A DNA stretch of 64,000 nucleotides from Actinomycetota bacterium (GCA_035697485.1 DASSCU010000025.1:1-64000), one strand, 5' to 3'; shown: positions 19,044-28,399, counted from the first letter of the stretch. Notes: generated by a model not told the origin, from the sequence alone. Made by a program: numbers and translations.

Positions 19044-20066
19044 ATGAGCGACGTGACACCGCCGGCTCCTCACGAAGGCACCGGCACGACCGCAGCGGTA
19101 CGGTCGATGCACGGAGGGAACCGACACGTGCAGCCGATCTTCCTGCTCTCGATGCCCCGTTCCGGTTCCACGCTCGCGCAGCGGGTGCTGGCATCGCATG
19201 CAGAGATCTCGACCGCCGCCGAGCCATGGGTGCTCCTGCCGCATGCCTACGCGACGCGGGAACGAGGCATCGCCGCCGAATACACGCAGCCGGTGGCCGC
19301 TCGCGCCATCCGCGAGTTCATCGATGGACTCCCGGGCGGCGAAGGTGACTACTGGCACGCTCTCAGAGGGTTCGCCCTCGAGCTGTACTCGGCTGCGGCC
19401 GATCCAAGCGCCCGGTACTTCCTCGACAAGACCCCTCGGTACCACTTCATCCTGCCCGAGCTCGATCTGATGTTCCCCGACGCGAAGCTCATCTTCCTGT
19501 GGCGCAATCCCCTCGCCGTGGTGGCCTCGATCTGCGAGACGTGGACGAAGGGCCGCTGGACGGTGGATCGCTGGAAGGGAGATCTCGACGGCATCATCGA
19601 CTTGGTCGATGCGTACCTCGGATCACAGGAACGGGCCATCGCCGTGAACTTCGAGGCCCTCGTCGGCGACCCGCTGGCGACATGGCCGACCCTGTTCGCC
19701 TACCTCGACCTCGACTTCGACCCGTCCGTGCTGACGGCCTTCGCCGACGTCGACCTGCATGGGACGATGGGGGATCCGACGGGCGTGCACGACTACCGGG
19801 AACTCAGCACGCAGCCGCTGGAGAAGTGGAGGCGTCAGCTCGGCAGCCCGTGGCGGAAGCGATGGTGCCACGACTGGCTCGATCGCATCGGCGCGGAGCG
19901 GCTCGCGGTCATGGGGTACGACCGCGACGCACTGCTCGAGGGGCTCGATGCGCTGCCGTCGAGACCTCGCCTGCTCATCTCCGACGCGGTCCACGGCCTG
20001 TATTGGCGCTGGGCGCAGCGACGGAAGCGGGCCGCGTTCAAACGGATGGCGCCGCGGGTTCGCTGA
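19044..20066 (+). CDS. Sulfotransferase 3 (PAPS-dependent family)
   Basis: Protein of 340 aa. The 5'-phosphosulfate loop is PIFLLSMPRSGSTLAQRVL at about residues 31-49. The downstream YFLDKTPRYHFILPEL and AKLIFLWRNPLAVVASICET segments contain the 3'-phosphate motif with its Arg. This combination is typical of the Sulfotransfer_3 group acting on glycans or other small acceptors. It lies directly after the GT2 gene on the same strand. Its 3' end overlaps the opposing Wzy-like gene by 29 bp. Confidence 0.83.
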   Translation: MSDVTPPAPHEGTGTTAAVRSMHGGNRHVQPIFLLSMPRSGSTLAQRVLASHAEISTAAEPWVLLPHAYATRERGIAAEYTQPVAARAIREFIDGLPGGEGDYWHALRGFALELYSAAADPSARYFLDKTPRYHFILPELDLMFPDAKLIFLWRNPLAVVASICETWTKGRWTVDRWKGDLDGIIDLVDAYLGSQERAIAVNFEALVGDPLATWPTLFAYLDLDFDPSVLTAFADVDLHGTMGDPTGVHDYRELSTQPLEKWRRQLGSPWRKRWCHDWLDRIGAERLAVMGYDRDALLEGLDALPSRPRLLISDAVHGLYWRWAQRRKRAAFKRMAPRVR

Positions 20067-21354
20067 GCTCCTCGACCTCAGGAACCTGCAGCGGCGCCCC
20101 GACAGACATCGCGATCGCGAACAGACCGAACAGCACCGCGGAGCGGGAAGCCCCCGACAGGACCGGGTTGAACGCCATCGCGACGAAGAACGCGTTGATG
20201 CCGACGAGGACCGCCCGCACCAGGCCCGCCCGGTCCTGATCGCCTGCCCGTCTGAACCGATGGACCCACCTGATGAGTGTGACCTCGGTCACGATGAGGA
20301 ACGCGAGGAACAGACCGATCCCGAGCAATCCTCCGAGGGCGAGGAAGAGGACGAAGTCGTTGTGGAACGGCAGATCCTTCCCGTCACGGGATCGCTCCGC
20401 GACGACCTCACCTGAGAAGACGCTGCCGACGAGCGGCGACGCTTCGAAGCGATCGACGCCGGCCGACCAGAGATCGAGCCTCGTCGCGTTGGCGTTCGCC
20501 TTGTTCACCAGGTCGAAGTATCGGTCCGACATCCGGATGCCCGCCTGCAGGTTCGAGAGGGCGATCACGGCGAACGCGACGATGAGGCCCCCGAGCAGCA
20601 CCGCCCGCAACGCCGACGCGCGCTCGGTCGTGACGTACAAGGTCAACGCAAGCACGAGCAGGGTCAGCACCATCGTCGCCGATGGGTAGGTGATGAACAC
20701 CACCACGGAGAGCGCCACCTCGAGCAGGAGGCGGCGGCGCTGGCCGGCGGCGACGGCTGCCCCGAGGCCGAGCACGAGGAAGGCGACGCTCGCGTTGCGG
20801 TATTGCTGGTACTGAGCGAAGGGGAGGATCCCGATGTTCACCAGCGCGTTCATCACGATGTAGACCAACCCGATGTTGGAGAGCCACCGGACCATCGTCC
20901 GGACCTCGCGCTGCGTGGGCGGCTGGATCACCAGCACCGCGAGCAGGCCGAGGGACATGGGCAAGAAGACCGGACGCGAGGTGTGCTCCGTACCGAGGAC
21001 GGCGATGCCGACCAGCGAGCCGACGAGACCGAGACCGAACAACGCGAAGAGCACCGCCTCGGCCGGCATCGGACGACGGATCACGAACGACGGCTGCTGC
21101 AGTCGGATCCACAGCGCGGCCGAGAGGGGGACAAGCAGGACGAGGTAGCGGATCGCACCCCCCGGCTGCGCCCCGGGCCGGAACGCCGCGAACCCGCGGT
21201 CGAGGACGTTGAAGACGTCGATCACGGTGATCGACATGATCACCAGGAAGGCGCGGGCAAGCCGGTACGAGTCGGTGTGGAGCTCCGGCGCGACCGCTTC
21301 CGATCGCCTCGTCGGAACACGTCCACGGGGGGAAGTCGTCTGGGCCAAGCTCAT
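20038..21354 (-). CDS. O-antigen ligase/polymerase-like membrane protein (Wzy)
   Basis: Integral membrane protein of 438 aa with 10-12 hydrophobic segments and an approximately 65-residue extracytoplasmic loop containing LVNKANANATRLDLWSAGVD and FEASPLVGSVFSGEV. The segment DLPFHNDFVLFLALGGLLGI carries the conserved His-Asn-x-hydrophobic signature of the Wzy_C/O-antigen ligase family. It is predicted to polymerise repeat units on the outer face of the membrane. It stands between sulfotransferase 3 and the phosphoesterase gene, and its promoter region faces that gene divergently. Confidence 0.85.
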   Translation of the reverse strand: MSLAQTTSPRGRVPTRRSEAVAPELHTDSYRLARAFLVIMSITVIDVFNVLDRGFAAFRPGAQPGGAIRYLVLLVPLSAALWIRLQQPSFVIRRPMPAEAVLFALFGLGLVGSLVGIAVLGTEHTSRPVFLPMSLGLLAVLVIQPPTQREVRTMVRWLSNIGLVYIVMNALVNIGILPFAQYQQYRNASVAFLVLGLGAAVAAGQRRRLLLEVALSVVVFITYPSATMVLTLLVLALTLYVTTERASALRAVLLGGLIVAFAVIALSNLQAGIRMSDRYFDLVNKANANATRLDLWSAGVDRFEASPLVGSVFSGEVVAERSRDGKDLPFHNDFVLFLALGGLLGIGLFLAFLIVTEVTLIRWVHRFRRAGDQDRAGLVRAVLVGINAFFVAMAFNPVLSGASRSAVLFGLFAIAMSVGAPLQVPEVEELSEPAAPSV

Positions 21355-21435
21355 CGATGTCGGGTCCTCAGGCGATGGCAGACGTTCCGGACGAGGGTAT
21401 CAGAGGCACCCGAGGGGACCGCGGATGCCCAGGGG

Positions 21436-21441
21436 TACGCT
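21436..21441 (+). promoter_or_regulatory. -10 box TACGCT upstream of phosphoesterase 1
   Basis: TACGCT ends 10 nt before the GTG at 21452, placing the transcription start at or within a few bases of that codon. It supports the GTG over the ATG at 21425. Confidence 0.4.
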
Positions 21442-21451
21442 CTGCGGCGCC

Positions 21452-22444
21452 GTGACGTTCCAGTGGGTCCGTCGAAGGAAGCACCTCGGCCGTGTGACGG
21501 TCTGTGTCTCGATGTCGTTCGCGACGCTCGCGACTTGCACGACCGACGATCGAGTGCCGCCCCGCATCCCACAAGAGCAACATGTCGTCGCGGCGGTCGG
21601 CGACATCGCGTGCGGCAACCCATCCGACCATCCCGCCGACGCGGACGATGCGTGCCGTGACCACCTCGTCGCCGATCTGGTCCGCACGATCGATCCCGAC
21701 CGGCTCCTCCTGCTCGGCGACATCCAGTATCCGTCGGACGACGATGTGGTGTCGTACGAACGACACTTCGACCGTTCCTTCGGGCGGCTCCGTTCGATCT
21801 CGTCCCCCACCCCGGGTGACGCGGAGTGGGACGGTCATACAGGCGAGTACTTCTCGTACTTCGGCGAAGTCGCGGGGCCCCCGCACGGCTACTACTCCTT
21901 CGAGCTCGGAGCATGGCACGTGCTCTCGCTGAACTCACCGGATTGCCTCGACGCCGACGGTTGCGGGGTGGGCACCCCGCAATTCGAATGGCTGCGCGCA
22001 GACCTCGAGGCACATCCGCCCGATCGCTATCCCTGCACGCTCGCGTTCTGGCACGATCCGCGGTTCCTGTGGGTCTCGTGGTGGCAGCGGGATGGCCGAC
22101 CCAGAGGCCCGCAGCCCCACGTGCGACCGCTGTGGGACTTGCTCCAGGACTGGGACGCCGAGGTGGTGCTCGGCGGGAACGCCCACAACTACGAGCGATG
22201 GCTTCCGCAGGACGCCGCGGGCCTTCCCGACGCCGACGGACTCACACAATTCGTCGTCGGCACCGGCGGTCGGCGGTTGAACGAAGCCGGTCCCGAGCCT
22301 CGTCCGACACAGCTCGCGGCGTTCCAGGACGATGCCTTCGGAGCACTCCGGCTCACGCTCGGTCCGGGTGAGTACTCCTGGTCGTGGCGCTCTGCCGCCG
22401 GGGAACCGGCGTTCAAGGATGAGGGCACCGCCGCCTGTCACTGA
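21452..22444 (+). CDS. Calcineurin-like phosphoesterase 1 with altered metal site
   Basis: Predicted exported protein, about 330 aa. The N-terminus is signal-like (VTVCVSMSFATLATC, with a weak lipobox LATC). The metallophosphoesterase fold is clear: VVAAVGDIACG, LLLLGDIQYPSDDDV, YYSFELGAWHVLSLNS, LAFWHDPRFLW, TQFVVGTGGRRL. Two catalytic motifs are changed. The usual GNHE is GDAE and the usual GHEH is GNAH, so the metal-bridging Asn and two His ligands are lost. Activity is therefore doubtful or altered. Start options are 21425 (ATG) and 21452 (GTG), with the GTG preferred because of the TACGCT box. Paralogues lie at 42885-46795. Confidence 0.8.
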   Translation: MTFQWVRRRKHLGRVTVCVSMSFATLATCTTDDRVPPRIPQEQHVVAAVGDIACGNPSDHPADADDACRDHLVADLVRTIDPDRLLLLGDIQYPSDDDVVSYERHFDRSFGRLRSISSPTPGDAEWDGHTGEYFSYFGEVAGPPHGYYSFELGAWHVLSLNSPDCLDADGCGVGTPQFEWLRADLEAHPPDRYPCTLAFWHDPRFLWVSWWQRDGRPRGPQPHVRPLWDLLQDWDAEVVLGGNAHNYERWLPQDAAGLPDADGLTQFVVGTGGRRLNEAGPEPRPTQLAAFQDDAFGALRLTLGPGEYSWSWRSAAGEPAFKDEGTAACH

Positions 22445-22469
22445 GGCGGGTGAGCCGGTCGGTGCGGGG

Positions 22470-24302
22470 CTACCGCCTCCCGCGCGAACTCGATACCTCA
22501 GGCGTCGTGACCGTGGGCTTGCCGCCGTTCCCGGCGACGGCGGACTGGCCCGCGCCCGGGGGCGGGGGAACGGGCCGCTCGGATCCCTCGCCCTGTCCCC
22601 GGGCCGGGCGCGACGCGGCGGCGCTCTTCGCTCGATCGTCGGGTCCGTAGTACTGGTCGTAGCTCGCGTAGCCCAATCCGGTGCGCTGCAAAGAGGTGAT
22701 GTTGTTGTACACCCCGCCGGCGATCTCAGCCCCCGCCGTGCGGAGCTGCCGCACGGCGTCCTCGAGGGCGGGACGATTCGAGATCGCGGGATCGTGCACG
22801 AAGAGCACGACGTCGGCGGCCTCGGCGAGGATCGACGCGTCGGCGACCGGCAGCGTCGGCGGAGCGTCACAGATCACGATGTCCGCGAGCCGCCGCATGT
22901 CGTGGAAGACCGAGGCGGCCTGGGGGCCGGCCAGCATCGACACCGGGTCGTTCGGCACCTGACCGCTCCGCACGATCGAGAGGTTCGGCACGGCGGTGGG
23001 CATCACGAGATCCTCGAGGGTTTCGGTTCCCTCGAGAGCCTCACGGAGCCCTGCCCCCTGCGGCACGCCGAGGAACCGTTCGGCCCGCGGGCGCCGGAGA
23101 TCGGCGTCGACGAGCAGGGTGGGCAGGCCGGTCTCCGCCAGCACGACCGCGAGGTTCGCCGTGGTCGCGCTCTTCCCCTCGCCCGGCAGGGCGCTGGTGA
23201 CGACGATGACACCGACCGGACGCTGGGAGCGGAGGAATCGGATGTTGGTCGCGAGCGTGCGGTACGCCTCGGCGGCGGGGGCCCCGGGTTGATCGCGCGA
23301 GACGAGCTCGGCCCGCTCACGACTCGACCACTCCTCGACGGCCGGGATCACACCCATCACCGGCGCGTCGATGTACTCGGCCAGCTCGTCCCGCCCGCCC
23401 ACGCGGTTGGCGCGCAACCCCAGCACGATCGCGAGGCCCGCACCGAGGAGCGCTCCGACGAACGCGCCGAAGATCGCCGCGATCACCAGCCCCGGCCCCG
23501 ACGGGGCCGACGGGGCGACGGCGAATTGCACGATCTGGCCCCCGCGCGTGCTCCCCGCGTTCGCCCGGATCTCGACGATCGCTGCGGAGTACTGCTCGAT
23601 GTCCGACTCGATCCGGCGCTTGCGGGCCTCGAGCGTGCCGCGCTCGCCCGGATCGTTGGCGGCTTCGAGCTCCGCCTGGACCTCGCCCCAATCCGCCTCG
23701 AGCTGGGTGACCAGCGTCTCGAGGGGCTCGATCGCCGCGTCGACCTCGGCCTCGACCTGCGCCTTCCTGGCATCGAGGTACTGCTGGGCGAAGGCGTTCG
23801 CGATGGTCGCCGCCGTCTCGGGGCGGCTCGACGAGTAGCCGACGTACATGACCGCGCCGTCGCGGACCGGCTCGACCCGCACCGACTTGACGAGCTGCTC
23901 CGGAGGCGTCGCGAGACCGAGGTCCTCGCCCACCGAGCGGGCGATGTCGATCGATCGCACGATCTCCGCTTCCACCGCCATGTCGGGCTCGAACGCCGAC
24001 GAGTTGCCCGAGGTGCCCGTGATGGCGGAGTTCACGATGGGCTCGACGATCACCTTGGCCTGGGCGAAGTACACGGGTGGCCGAAGAGCCACGTACGCCC
24101 CGGCGATCGCTGCGACGACGACCGCCATCGCGACGACGGTCCACATTCTGGCCCGCACCAGCTGCCAGTAGTCGCGGAGGTCGAGGATCCTGGTTGTGTC
24201 GGACAACCTGCGTACTCCTGGTCGTACGGCCCACGAGACCGAGTCGTCGGCCGGGAGGGGCTCCGTATGGGGTGGGAACGTCTGCATGATACCGGAGGTC
24301 AT
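22470..24302 (-). CDS. Wzz/Wzc-type polysaccharide tyrosine kinase
   Basis: Bacterial tyrosine kinase and chain-length regulator, 610 aa. The Wzz domain is N-terminal (LDLRDYWQLVRARMWTVVAM) with one transmembrane helix before and one after a coiled-coil periplasmic region (about residues 180-265). The cytoplasmic BY-kinase domain follows: Walker A SALPGEGKSATTANLA (Lys about 377), Walker A' TLLVDADLRRPR, Walker B IVICDAPP. The C-terminus has a tyrosine cluster (GYASYDQYYGPDD) expected to be autophosphorylated. Wzz and kinase are fused as in Wzc, whereas many Gram-positive systems split them. It should control export and chain length of the polysaccharide made by the 10.8-21.4 kb genes. Confidence 0.92.
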   Translation of the reverse strand: MTSGIMQTFPPHTEPLPADDSVSWAVRPGVRRLSDTTRILDLRDYWQLVRARMWTVVAMAVVVAAIAGAYVALRPPVYFAQAKVIVEPIVNSAITGTSGNSSAFEPDMAVEAEIVRSIDIARSVGEDLGLATPPEQLVKSVRVEPVRDGAVMYVGYSSSRPETAATIANAFAQQYLDARKAQVEAEVDAAIEPLETLVTQLEADWGEVQAELEAANDPGERGTLEARKRRIESDIEQYSAAIVEIRANAGSTRGGQIVQFAVAPSAPSGPGLVIAAIFGAFVGALLGAGLAIVLGLRANRVGGRDELAEYIDAPVMGVIPAVEEWSSRERAELVSRDQPGAPAAEAYRTLATNIRFLRSQRPVGVIVVTSALPGEGKSATTANLAVVLAETGLPTLLVDADLRRPRAERFLGVPQGAGLREALEGTETLEDLVMPTAVPNLSIVRSGQVPNDPVSMLAGPQAASVFHDMRRLADIVICDAPPTLPVADASILAEAADVVLFVHDPAISNRPALEDAVRQLRTAGAEIAGGVYNNITSLQRTGLGYASYDQYYGPDDRAKSAAASRPARGQGEGSERPVPPPPGAGQSAVAGNGGKPTVTTPEVSSSRGRR

Positions 24303-24515
24303 CTGGCCGCGCCTCCATGGTTCGATGTATTTCCGCAGAGACGCAACATCTCGGTTGCTCTAGGCCGAACGTCCACACCGGAAGCCCCGAAGGTCGGAAC
24401 TCCGTGTCCCCTCGTTGACCTTCGTTCCGCGACTGTCGTACCGTCCGCAACGTCGGCCGACCCCCGACCCGGCGAGGCGCCGGCACGGCCACGAACCGCG
24501 TGGAGGTTCCCCCCG

Positions 24516-25187
24516 ATGGCAACGACACCCGAGATGATGTCGGCGTCGGACGAAGAGCGCCCCGCGCCCGTCCGAACCGGCGTGTGTGAGCTGTACCTGA
24601 TCCGTCACGGCACGACGACGCTGAACGTGCAGAACCGCTACCGAGGTCGTCGCGACGTGCCGCTCGACGCGCAGGGATGGGCGGACGCCGTCGAGGCCGC
24701 TCGGGCACTGTCGCCGATGGGCCTGGCCGCGGTGTACGCCGGCCCGCTGCGCCGGACGATCAACACGGCGCAGGTGATCGCCGACGAGTGCCGCATCCCC
24801 GACGTGCGCATCCTGCACGGCCTCGTGAACCTCGACTACGGCGAGTGGGAGGGCATGACGTCGGAGGAAGCCGCGATGTTCGACCCCGAGGCTTTCGTCC
24901 GATACAAGGAGGCACCCCAAGAAGCCGTGTGTCCGAACGGCGAGCGGCTGACCGACGCGCAGAAGCGCATGGTCGAGGCCATCACGCTGATCGGTGAGCG
25001 CCACGCCGGTGAGCGCATCGCCGCCGTGACGCATGCCGTGATGATCCGGCTCGTGGCCGCCACGATCCTCGATCTGCCCGGTGATCGCTGGCGTATCCCG
25101 GTCGGTCGCGGATCGCTCACAAGGTTCGAGGTGGAAGCCGGCGAGGTCCGACTCGTGGGCATGCCCGAGGGCGACGACGTCGACTGA
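24516..25187 (+). CDS. Histidine phosphatase (phosphoglycerate mutase-like)
   Basis: Protein of 223 aa in the histidine phosphatase superfamily. The catalytic RHG motif is LYLIRHGTTTLNVQNRYRGR, the acid/base region is VNLDYGEWEGMTSEEAA, and the second His is in IAAVTHAVMIRLVAA. The cofactor-dependent mutase and broad phosphatase branches cannot be separated by eye, and the sequence resembles the CobC/GpmB group. The ATG at 24516 is chosen because GGAGG sits 9 nt ahead and the upstream open frame overlaps the opposite-strand kinase. It diverges from the kinase gene across 213 bp. Confidence 0.85.
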   Translation: MATTPEMMSASDEERPAPVRTGVCELYLIRHGTTTLNVQNRYRGRRDVPLDAQGWADAVEAARALSPMGLAAVYAGPLRRTINTAQVIADECRIPDVRILHGLVNLDYGEWEGMTSEEAAMFDPEAFVRYKEAPQEAVCPNGERLTDAQKRMVEAITLIGERHAGERIAAVTHAVMIRLVAATILDLPGDRWRIPVGRGSLTRFEVEAGEVRLVGMPEGDDVD

Positions 25188-25324
25188 CCTCCCCTCTGCC
25201 TACGACCTTCGCAGCGACGCATGGCCCTTCGAGGGATGGTGACGTTCCCCCGGCCCGCGCTACCGTCGTTACCATCGGGCGGAGCTCCCCCTCACGCCCC
25301 CCGCCCCCGAACGGAGGACCTGAC

Positions 25325-26533
25325 ATGACTCGACGTTTCGCCCGAATGACGCTCGTGCTCGCGATCGCGGTGACCTCGATCGCCGGCTCGATCTCGCCTG
25401 CGTCGGCGGCGTTCAGCAACGATCCGGACACGACGTGGATGACGAACGGCATCGTGTACTCCGTCGCCACGGGCGGCGACAGGGTCTACCTGGGTGGCAA
25501 GTTCAAGTCGCTGCGCCGGTGCCCCACCGGCGTCACGTGCCCCGACGGCACGATCAAGACGGTCAACGTGGGTGCGCTGAACGCCACCACCGGCGAAGGC
25601 GTGCGGACGTTCAAGGTCACCGTGGCGGGCGACGGCGCCATCGTCTACGCCCTCGCCGTGTTGGACGGCAAGCTGTACATCGGTGGCAAGTTCACGTCGG
25701 TCAACGGGGAGCCTCGGACGAACCTCGCCGCCGTCGACGCCACGACGGGAGCCCTCGTCACGGACTTCTCACCCGAGGTCGGCAGCACGACCGACGACTA
25801 CGTGCGCGGCATGCTCGCACACGACGGCATGCTCTACATCGCCGGCAAGTTCAAGACCGTCGACGGCTTCACGAGACAGCGGCTCGCCGCCTTCAACGGC
25901 GCCGGTGCGCTCAACAGCACGTGGCGGCCACGCACCAGCGGCCTCGCCCGCTCGTTCGCGACCACGTGCGACGGCAGCCAGATCATCGTCGGCGGCAGCT
26001 TCGAGAAGGCGGCCGGCACCGGAGCCTCCTTCCAGGATCGCAAGCTCGCCGCCATCTTCGACAAGACCACCGGGGCGCTGGACCCGTGGGCGACGGTCGG
26101 GAACATCTCGTCGGGGACGTCGGCCTACGACCTCGCCGCCACCTGTGACGCGCTGATCATGGGCAGCGGAGGCTCGAACCACCTGTTCCGGTACGACCTG
26201 AGCGACGACACCGGCAACCTCGTCTGGGATCTCCACACCGGAGGGAACGTGCAGACGGTGGCGCTGTACGGCGACGACCGGATCCTCTTCGGCGGGCACT
26301 TCGCCAACACCCCCGCGAACCCGGACTCGAGCCAGAAGGTGTCACGCACCCGCTTCGCCACGGCCGACCTCGACGGTTTCGCGTATAGCGACTGGACGCC
26401 TTCCTTCGACGGCAAGTTCTTCGGGCCGTGGGACATCCTCGTGCGAGGCGAACAGGTGTGGGTCGGTGGTCAGTTCACCCAGGTGTCGGGGAACGCACAG
26501 TTCTTCATCGCGAGGTTCACCGACCTCCCGTAG
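25325..26533 (+). CDS. Secreted beta-propeller protein with GG-K-F repeats
   Basis: Exported protein of 402 aa. A Sec signal peptide (TLVLAIAVTSIAGSISPASA) is cleaved near ASA-AF. The mature protein is a series of about seven blades, each with a strand ending in a YLGGKF, YIGGKF, YIAGKF, IVGGSF, LFGGHF or WVGGQF motif and followed by a NLAAVDATTGAL-type strand. This repeat is typical of secreted delta-60/DUF5122-like propellers in Actinomycetota. Function is unknown, and binding or scaffolding at the cell surface is plausible. A GGAGG site precedes the ATG. A strong hairpin terminator follows. Confidence 0.75.
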   Translation: MTRRFARMTLVLAIAVTSIAGSISPASAAFSNDPDTTWMTNGIVYSVATGGDRVYLGGKFKSLRRCPTGVTCPDGTIKTVNVGALNATTGEGVRTFKVTVAGDGAIVYALAVLDGKLYIGGKFTSVNGEPRTNLAAVDATTGALVTDFSPEVGSTTDDYVRGMLAHDGMLYIAGKFKTVDGFTRQRLAAFNGAGALNSTWRPRTSGLARSFATTCDGSQIIVGGSFEKAAGTGASFQDRKLAAIFDKTTGALDPWATVGNISSGTSAYDLAATCDALIMGSGGSNHLFRYDLSDDTGNLVWDLHTGGNVQTVALYGDDRILFGGHFANTPANPDSSQKVSRTRFATADLDGFAYSDWTPSFDGKFFGPWDILVRGEQVWVGGQFTQVSGNAQFFIARFTDLP

Positions 26534-26553
26534 TCCTGCGGCTCCGGGAACAT

Positions 26554-26584
26554 CGTCGGCGGCCCGAACATCGGGCCGCCGACG
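26554..26584 (+). terminator. 13-bp GC hairpin terminator
   Basis: Perfect arms CGTCGGCGGCCCG and CGGGCCGCCGACG with a 5-nt loop (AACAT) begin 21 bp after the stop of the secreted propeller gene. It separates that gene from the antiporter. Confidence 0.75.
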
Positions 26585-26623
26585 TGCATCCGAGGCACGA
26601 GAGCGACGGCACGAGAGGCGATC

Positions 26624-27919
26624 ATGGAGACGTTGGGCAGCCTGGAACTCGCGAGGCTCCTGCTCGCGCTCACCGCGCTGCTCATCGCCGCCCACGCCCT
26701 CGGGTACCTGGCGAACCGCATCGGCCAGCCACGGGTGATCGGCGAGATCGTCGGGGGGCTGCTGCTTGGGCCGACCGTGCTCGGCGCGATCGCGCCCGGT
26801 CTGCACGAACAGGTGTTCCCCGACTCGGGCCCGGTGCCGATCGTGCTCGATGCGATGTACCAGCTCGGCCTGCTCCTCCTGATGTTCAGCGCGGGGTCGG
26901 AGATCCGATCGTCGTTCCAGGCCGACGAGCGACGCACGGTGGCCGCGGTCACGGTCACCGGCATGGTCATTCCCTTCCTGGTCGGCCTCGCCTTCGTGGC
27001 GCTGCTCCCCGACGGCGCGCACGTCGGTCCCGCTGGCGATCGCACGGCGTTCGTGCTGGTCTTCGCGCTCGCGATCGCCGTCACCAGCATCCCCGTGATC
27101 TCGCGCATCATGTTCGACCTGGGCATCCTGGAGACGGCGTTCGCCCGCATCGTGCTCGCCGTGGCGGTGTTGGAGGACGTCGCGATCTACGTGCTGCTCG
27201 CGATCGCACTCGGGTTGGTCGCCGGCAGCGCCGGCGCGGGCGTCGGCCTGCCCGCCGTCCTCGACCTCGAGCCCGGCTCGGCGGTCACGATCGGGTTCCA
27301 CGTCGTCGCGACGATCGCGTTCCTCGGGCTCGCGCTGTGGATCGGCCCGCCCGTCTATCGGGCGATCCTCCGCTTCCGGTTCAACGTCGTGAAGCGCGGC
27401 AGCGCGATCGCGTTCCAGATCGTGTTCATGCTGGCCGTCACGATGATCGCGGTCGCGCTCGACGTGGTGCCGCTCTTCGGCGCGTTCGTCGCGGGCATCG
27501 TGGTCGGTTCGGCGGAGGACACCTCGGGCGCCGAGGCGGCCCGCGAGACGATCCGCAGCTTCTCGTTCGCGTTCTTCATCCCCCTGTACTTCGCGATCGT
27601 CGGGCTGCGCCTCGACCTGCTCCACGGGTTCGAGCCGCTGTTCTTCCTGCTCTTCCTCGCCGTGGCGTGTGCCGCGAAGTACGCGAGCGTGTGGCTCGGC
27701 GCGCGGTGGGCGGGCGAATCTGCGGCCGGAGCCCGCAACCTGGGCGTGGCGCTGAACGCGCGCGGGGGCCCCGGCATCGTGCTCGCCTCGGTGGCCTTCG
27801 ACGCCGGCATCGTCGACGGCGGCTTCTACGCGGTGCTCGTGATGCTCGCGATCGTGACGTCGCTCGTCGCGGGAGGCTGGCTCGGACGCGTCGTGCGTTC
27901 CGGGGCCGCGCTTCGGTAG
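26624..27919 (+). CDS. CPA2-family cation:proton antiporter
   Basis: Integral membrane protein of 431 aa with about 12-13 helices. It carries the Na+/H+ exchanger-type signatures: LANRIGQPRVIGEIVGGLLL near the N-terminus, LGLLLLMFSAGSEI, FALAIAVTSIPVISRIMFDL, and KYASVWLGARWAGES with ALNARGGPGIVLASVAFDAG near the end. There is no C-terminal TrkA-N/RCK domain, so it is the short KefB/NapA-like form. It probably exchanges Na+ or K+ for protons. It is convergent with the MarR gene, 9 bp apart. A second, damaged antiporter lies at 29700. Confidence 0.88.
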   Translation: METLGSLELARLLLALTALLIAAHALGYLANRIGQPRVIGEIVGGLLLGPTVLGAIAPGLHEQVFPDSGPVPIVLDAMYQLGLLLLMFSAGSEIRSSFQADERRTVAAVTVTGMVIPFLVGLAFVALLPDGAHVGPAGDRTAFVLVFALAIAVTSIPVISRIMFDLGILETAFARIVLAVAVLEDVAIYVLLAIALGLVAGSAGAGVGLPAVLDLEPGSAVTIGFHVVATIAFLGLALWIGPPVYRAILRFRFNVVKRGSAIAFQIVFMLAVTMIAVALDVVPLFGAFVAGIVVGSAEDTSGAEAARETIRSFSFAFFIPLYFAIVGLRLDLLHGFEPLFFLLFLAVACAAKYASVWLGARWAGESAAGARNLGVALNARGGPGIVLASVAFDAGIVDGGFYAVLVMLAIVTSLVAGGWLGRVVRSGAALR

Positions 27920-27928
27920 GACGTGCCG

Positions 27929-28384
27929 CTAGAGGGTCCGCTCGGCACGCCCGTTCGCGGCGAGCACCTTCACCGCGATCGACCGCAGCGCCTCGGCGTC
28001 GCGCTTCGTGATCGCGTCGAGGAACCGCGCCCGAACGCCCGCGAGGTGCACGGGCGCCGCGGCGTGGAACCGCCTCCGCCCGGCGGCGGTGAGCGAGACG
28101 AACGTCGCGCGTCCGTCGTTCGGGTCGGGGACCCGTCGAACGAAGCCGTCGCGCTCCAGGCGGTCGACCGCCCGTGTCGTGCCGCTCGCGGTCAGCAGCA
28201 CGCTCGCAGCGAGATCGGCCAAGTGCAATCTCGAGCCCGCGGCCCGGTCGAGGTGCAGGAGCACCTCGTAGTCGGAGAGCGTCAGCCCCGCTCGCTCGCG
28301 CAGCTCGGCGTCCAACGACCCGGTCGCCGCGTCGTGGGCCTGCAGGAACGTGAACCACGCTTGGAGCTTCGCGTCCGATGCCAT
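27929..28384 (-). CDS. MarR-family transcription regulator
   Basis: Winged-helix regulator of 151 aa. The features are a helix-rich dimer region at each end, the recognition part LHLADLAASVLLTASGTTRAVDRLERDG, and the wing RRVPDPNDGRATFVSLTAAG. MarR proteins usually repress by binding a palindrome near their own promoter and respond to small phenolic or oxidant ligands. Such a palindrome, 30 bp long and perfect, lies 15-45 bp upstream. The ATG at 28384 is used because a TACGCT box ends 6 nt ahead, giving a leaderless mRNA. The longer frame to 28420 would start inside the operator. Confidence 0.9.
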   Translation of the reverse strand: MASDAKLQAWFTFLQAHDAATGSLDAELRERAGLTLSDYEVLLHLDRAAGSRLHLADLAASVLLTASGTTRAVDRLERDGFVRRVPDPNDGRATFVSLTAAGRRRFHAAAPVHLAGVRARFLDAITKRDAEALRSIAVKVLAANGRAERTL

Positions 28385-28390
28385 GCATCC

Positions 28391-28396
28391 AGCGTA
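28391..28396 (-). promoter_or_regulatory. -10 box TACGCT of the marR gene, leaderless
   Basis: TACGCT on the minus strand is followed by 6 nt and the ATG at 28384. The operator palindrome begins 3 bp upstream of this box. Confidence 0.5.
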
Positions 28397-28399
28397 CGC

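Noticed and set aside
22332-25187. A 951-codon open frame on the plus strand
   Set aside because: Most of it is antisense to the Wzc-like kinase and has no recognisable fold. Only the last 223 codons (from 24516, with its own GGAGG site) are a real histidine phosphatase.
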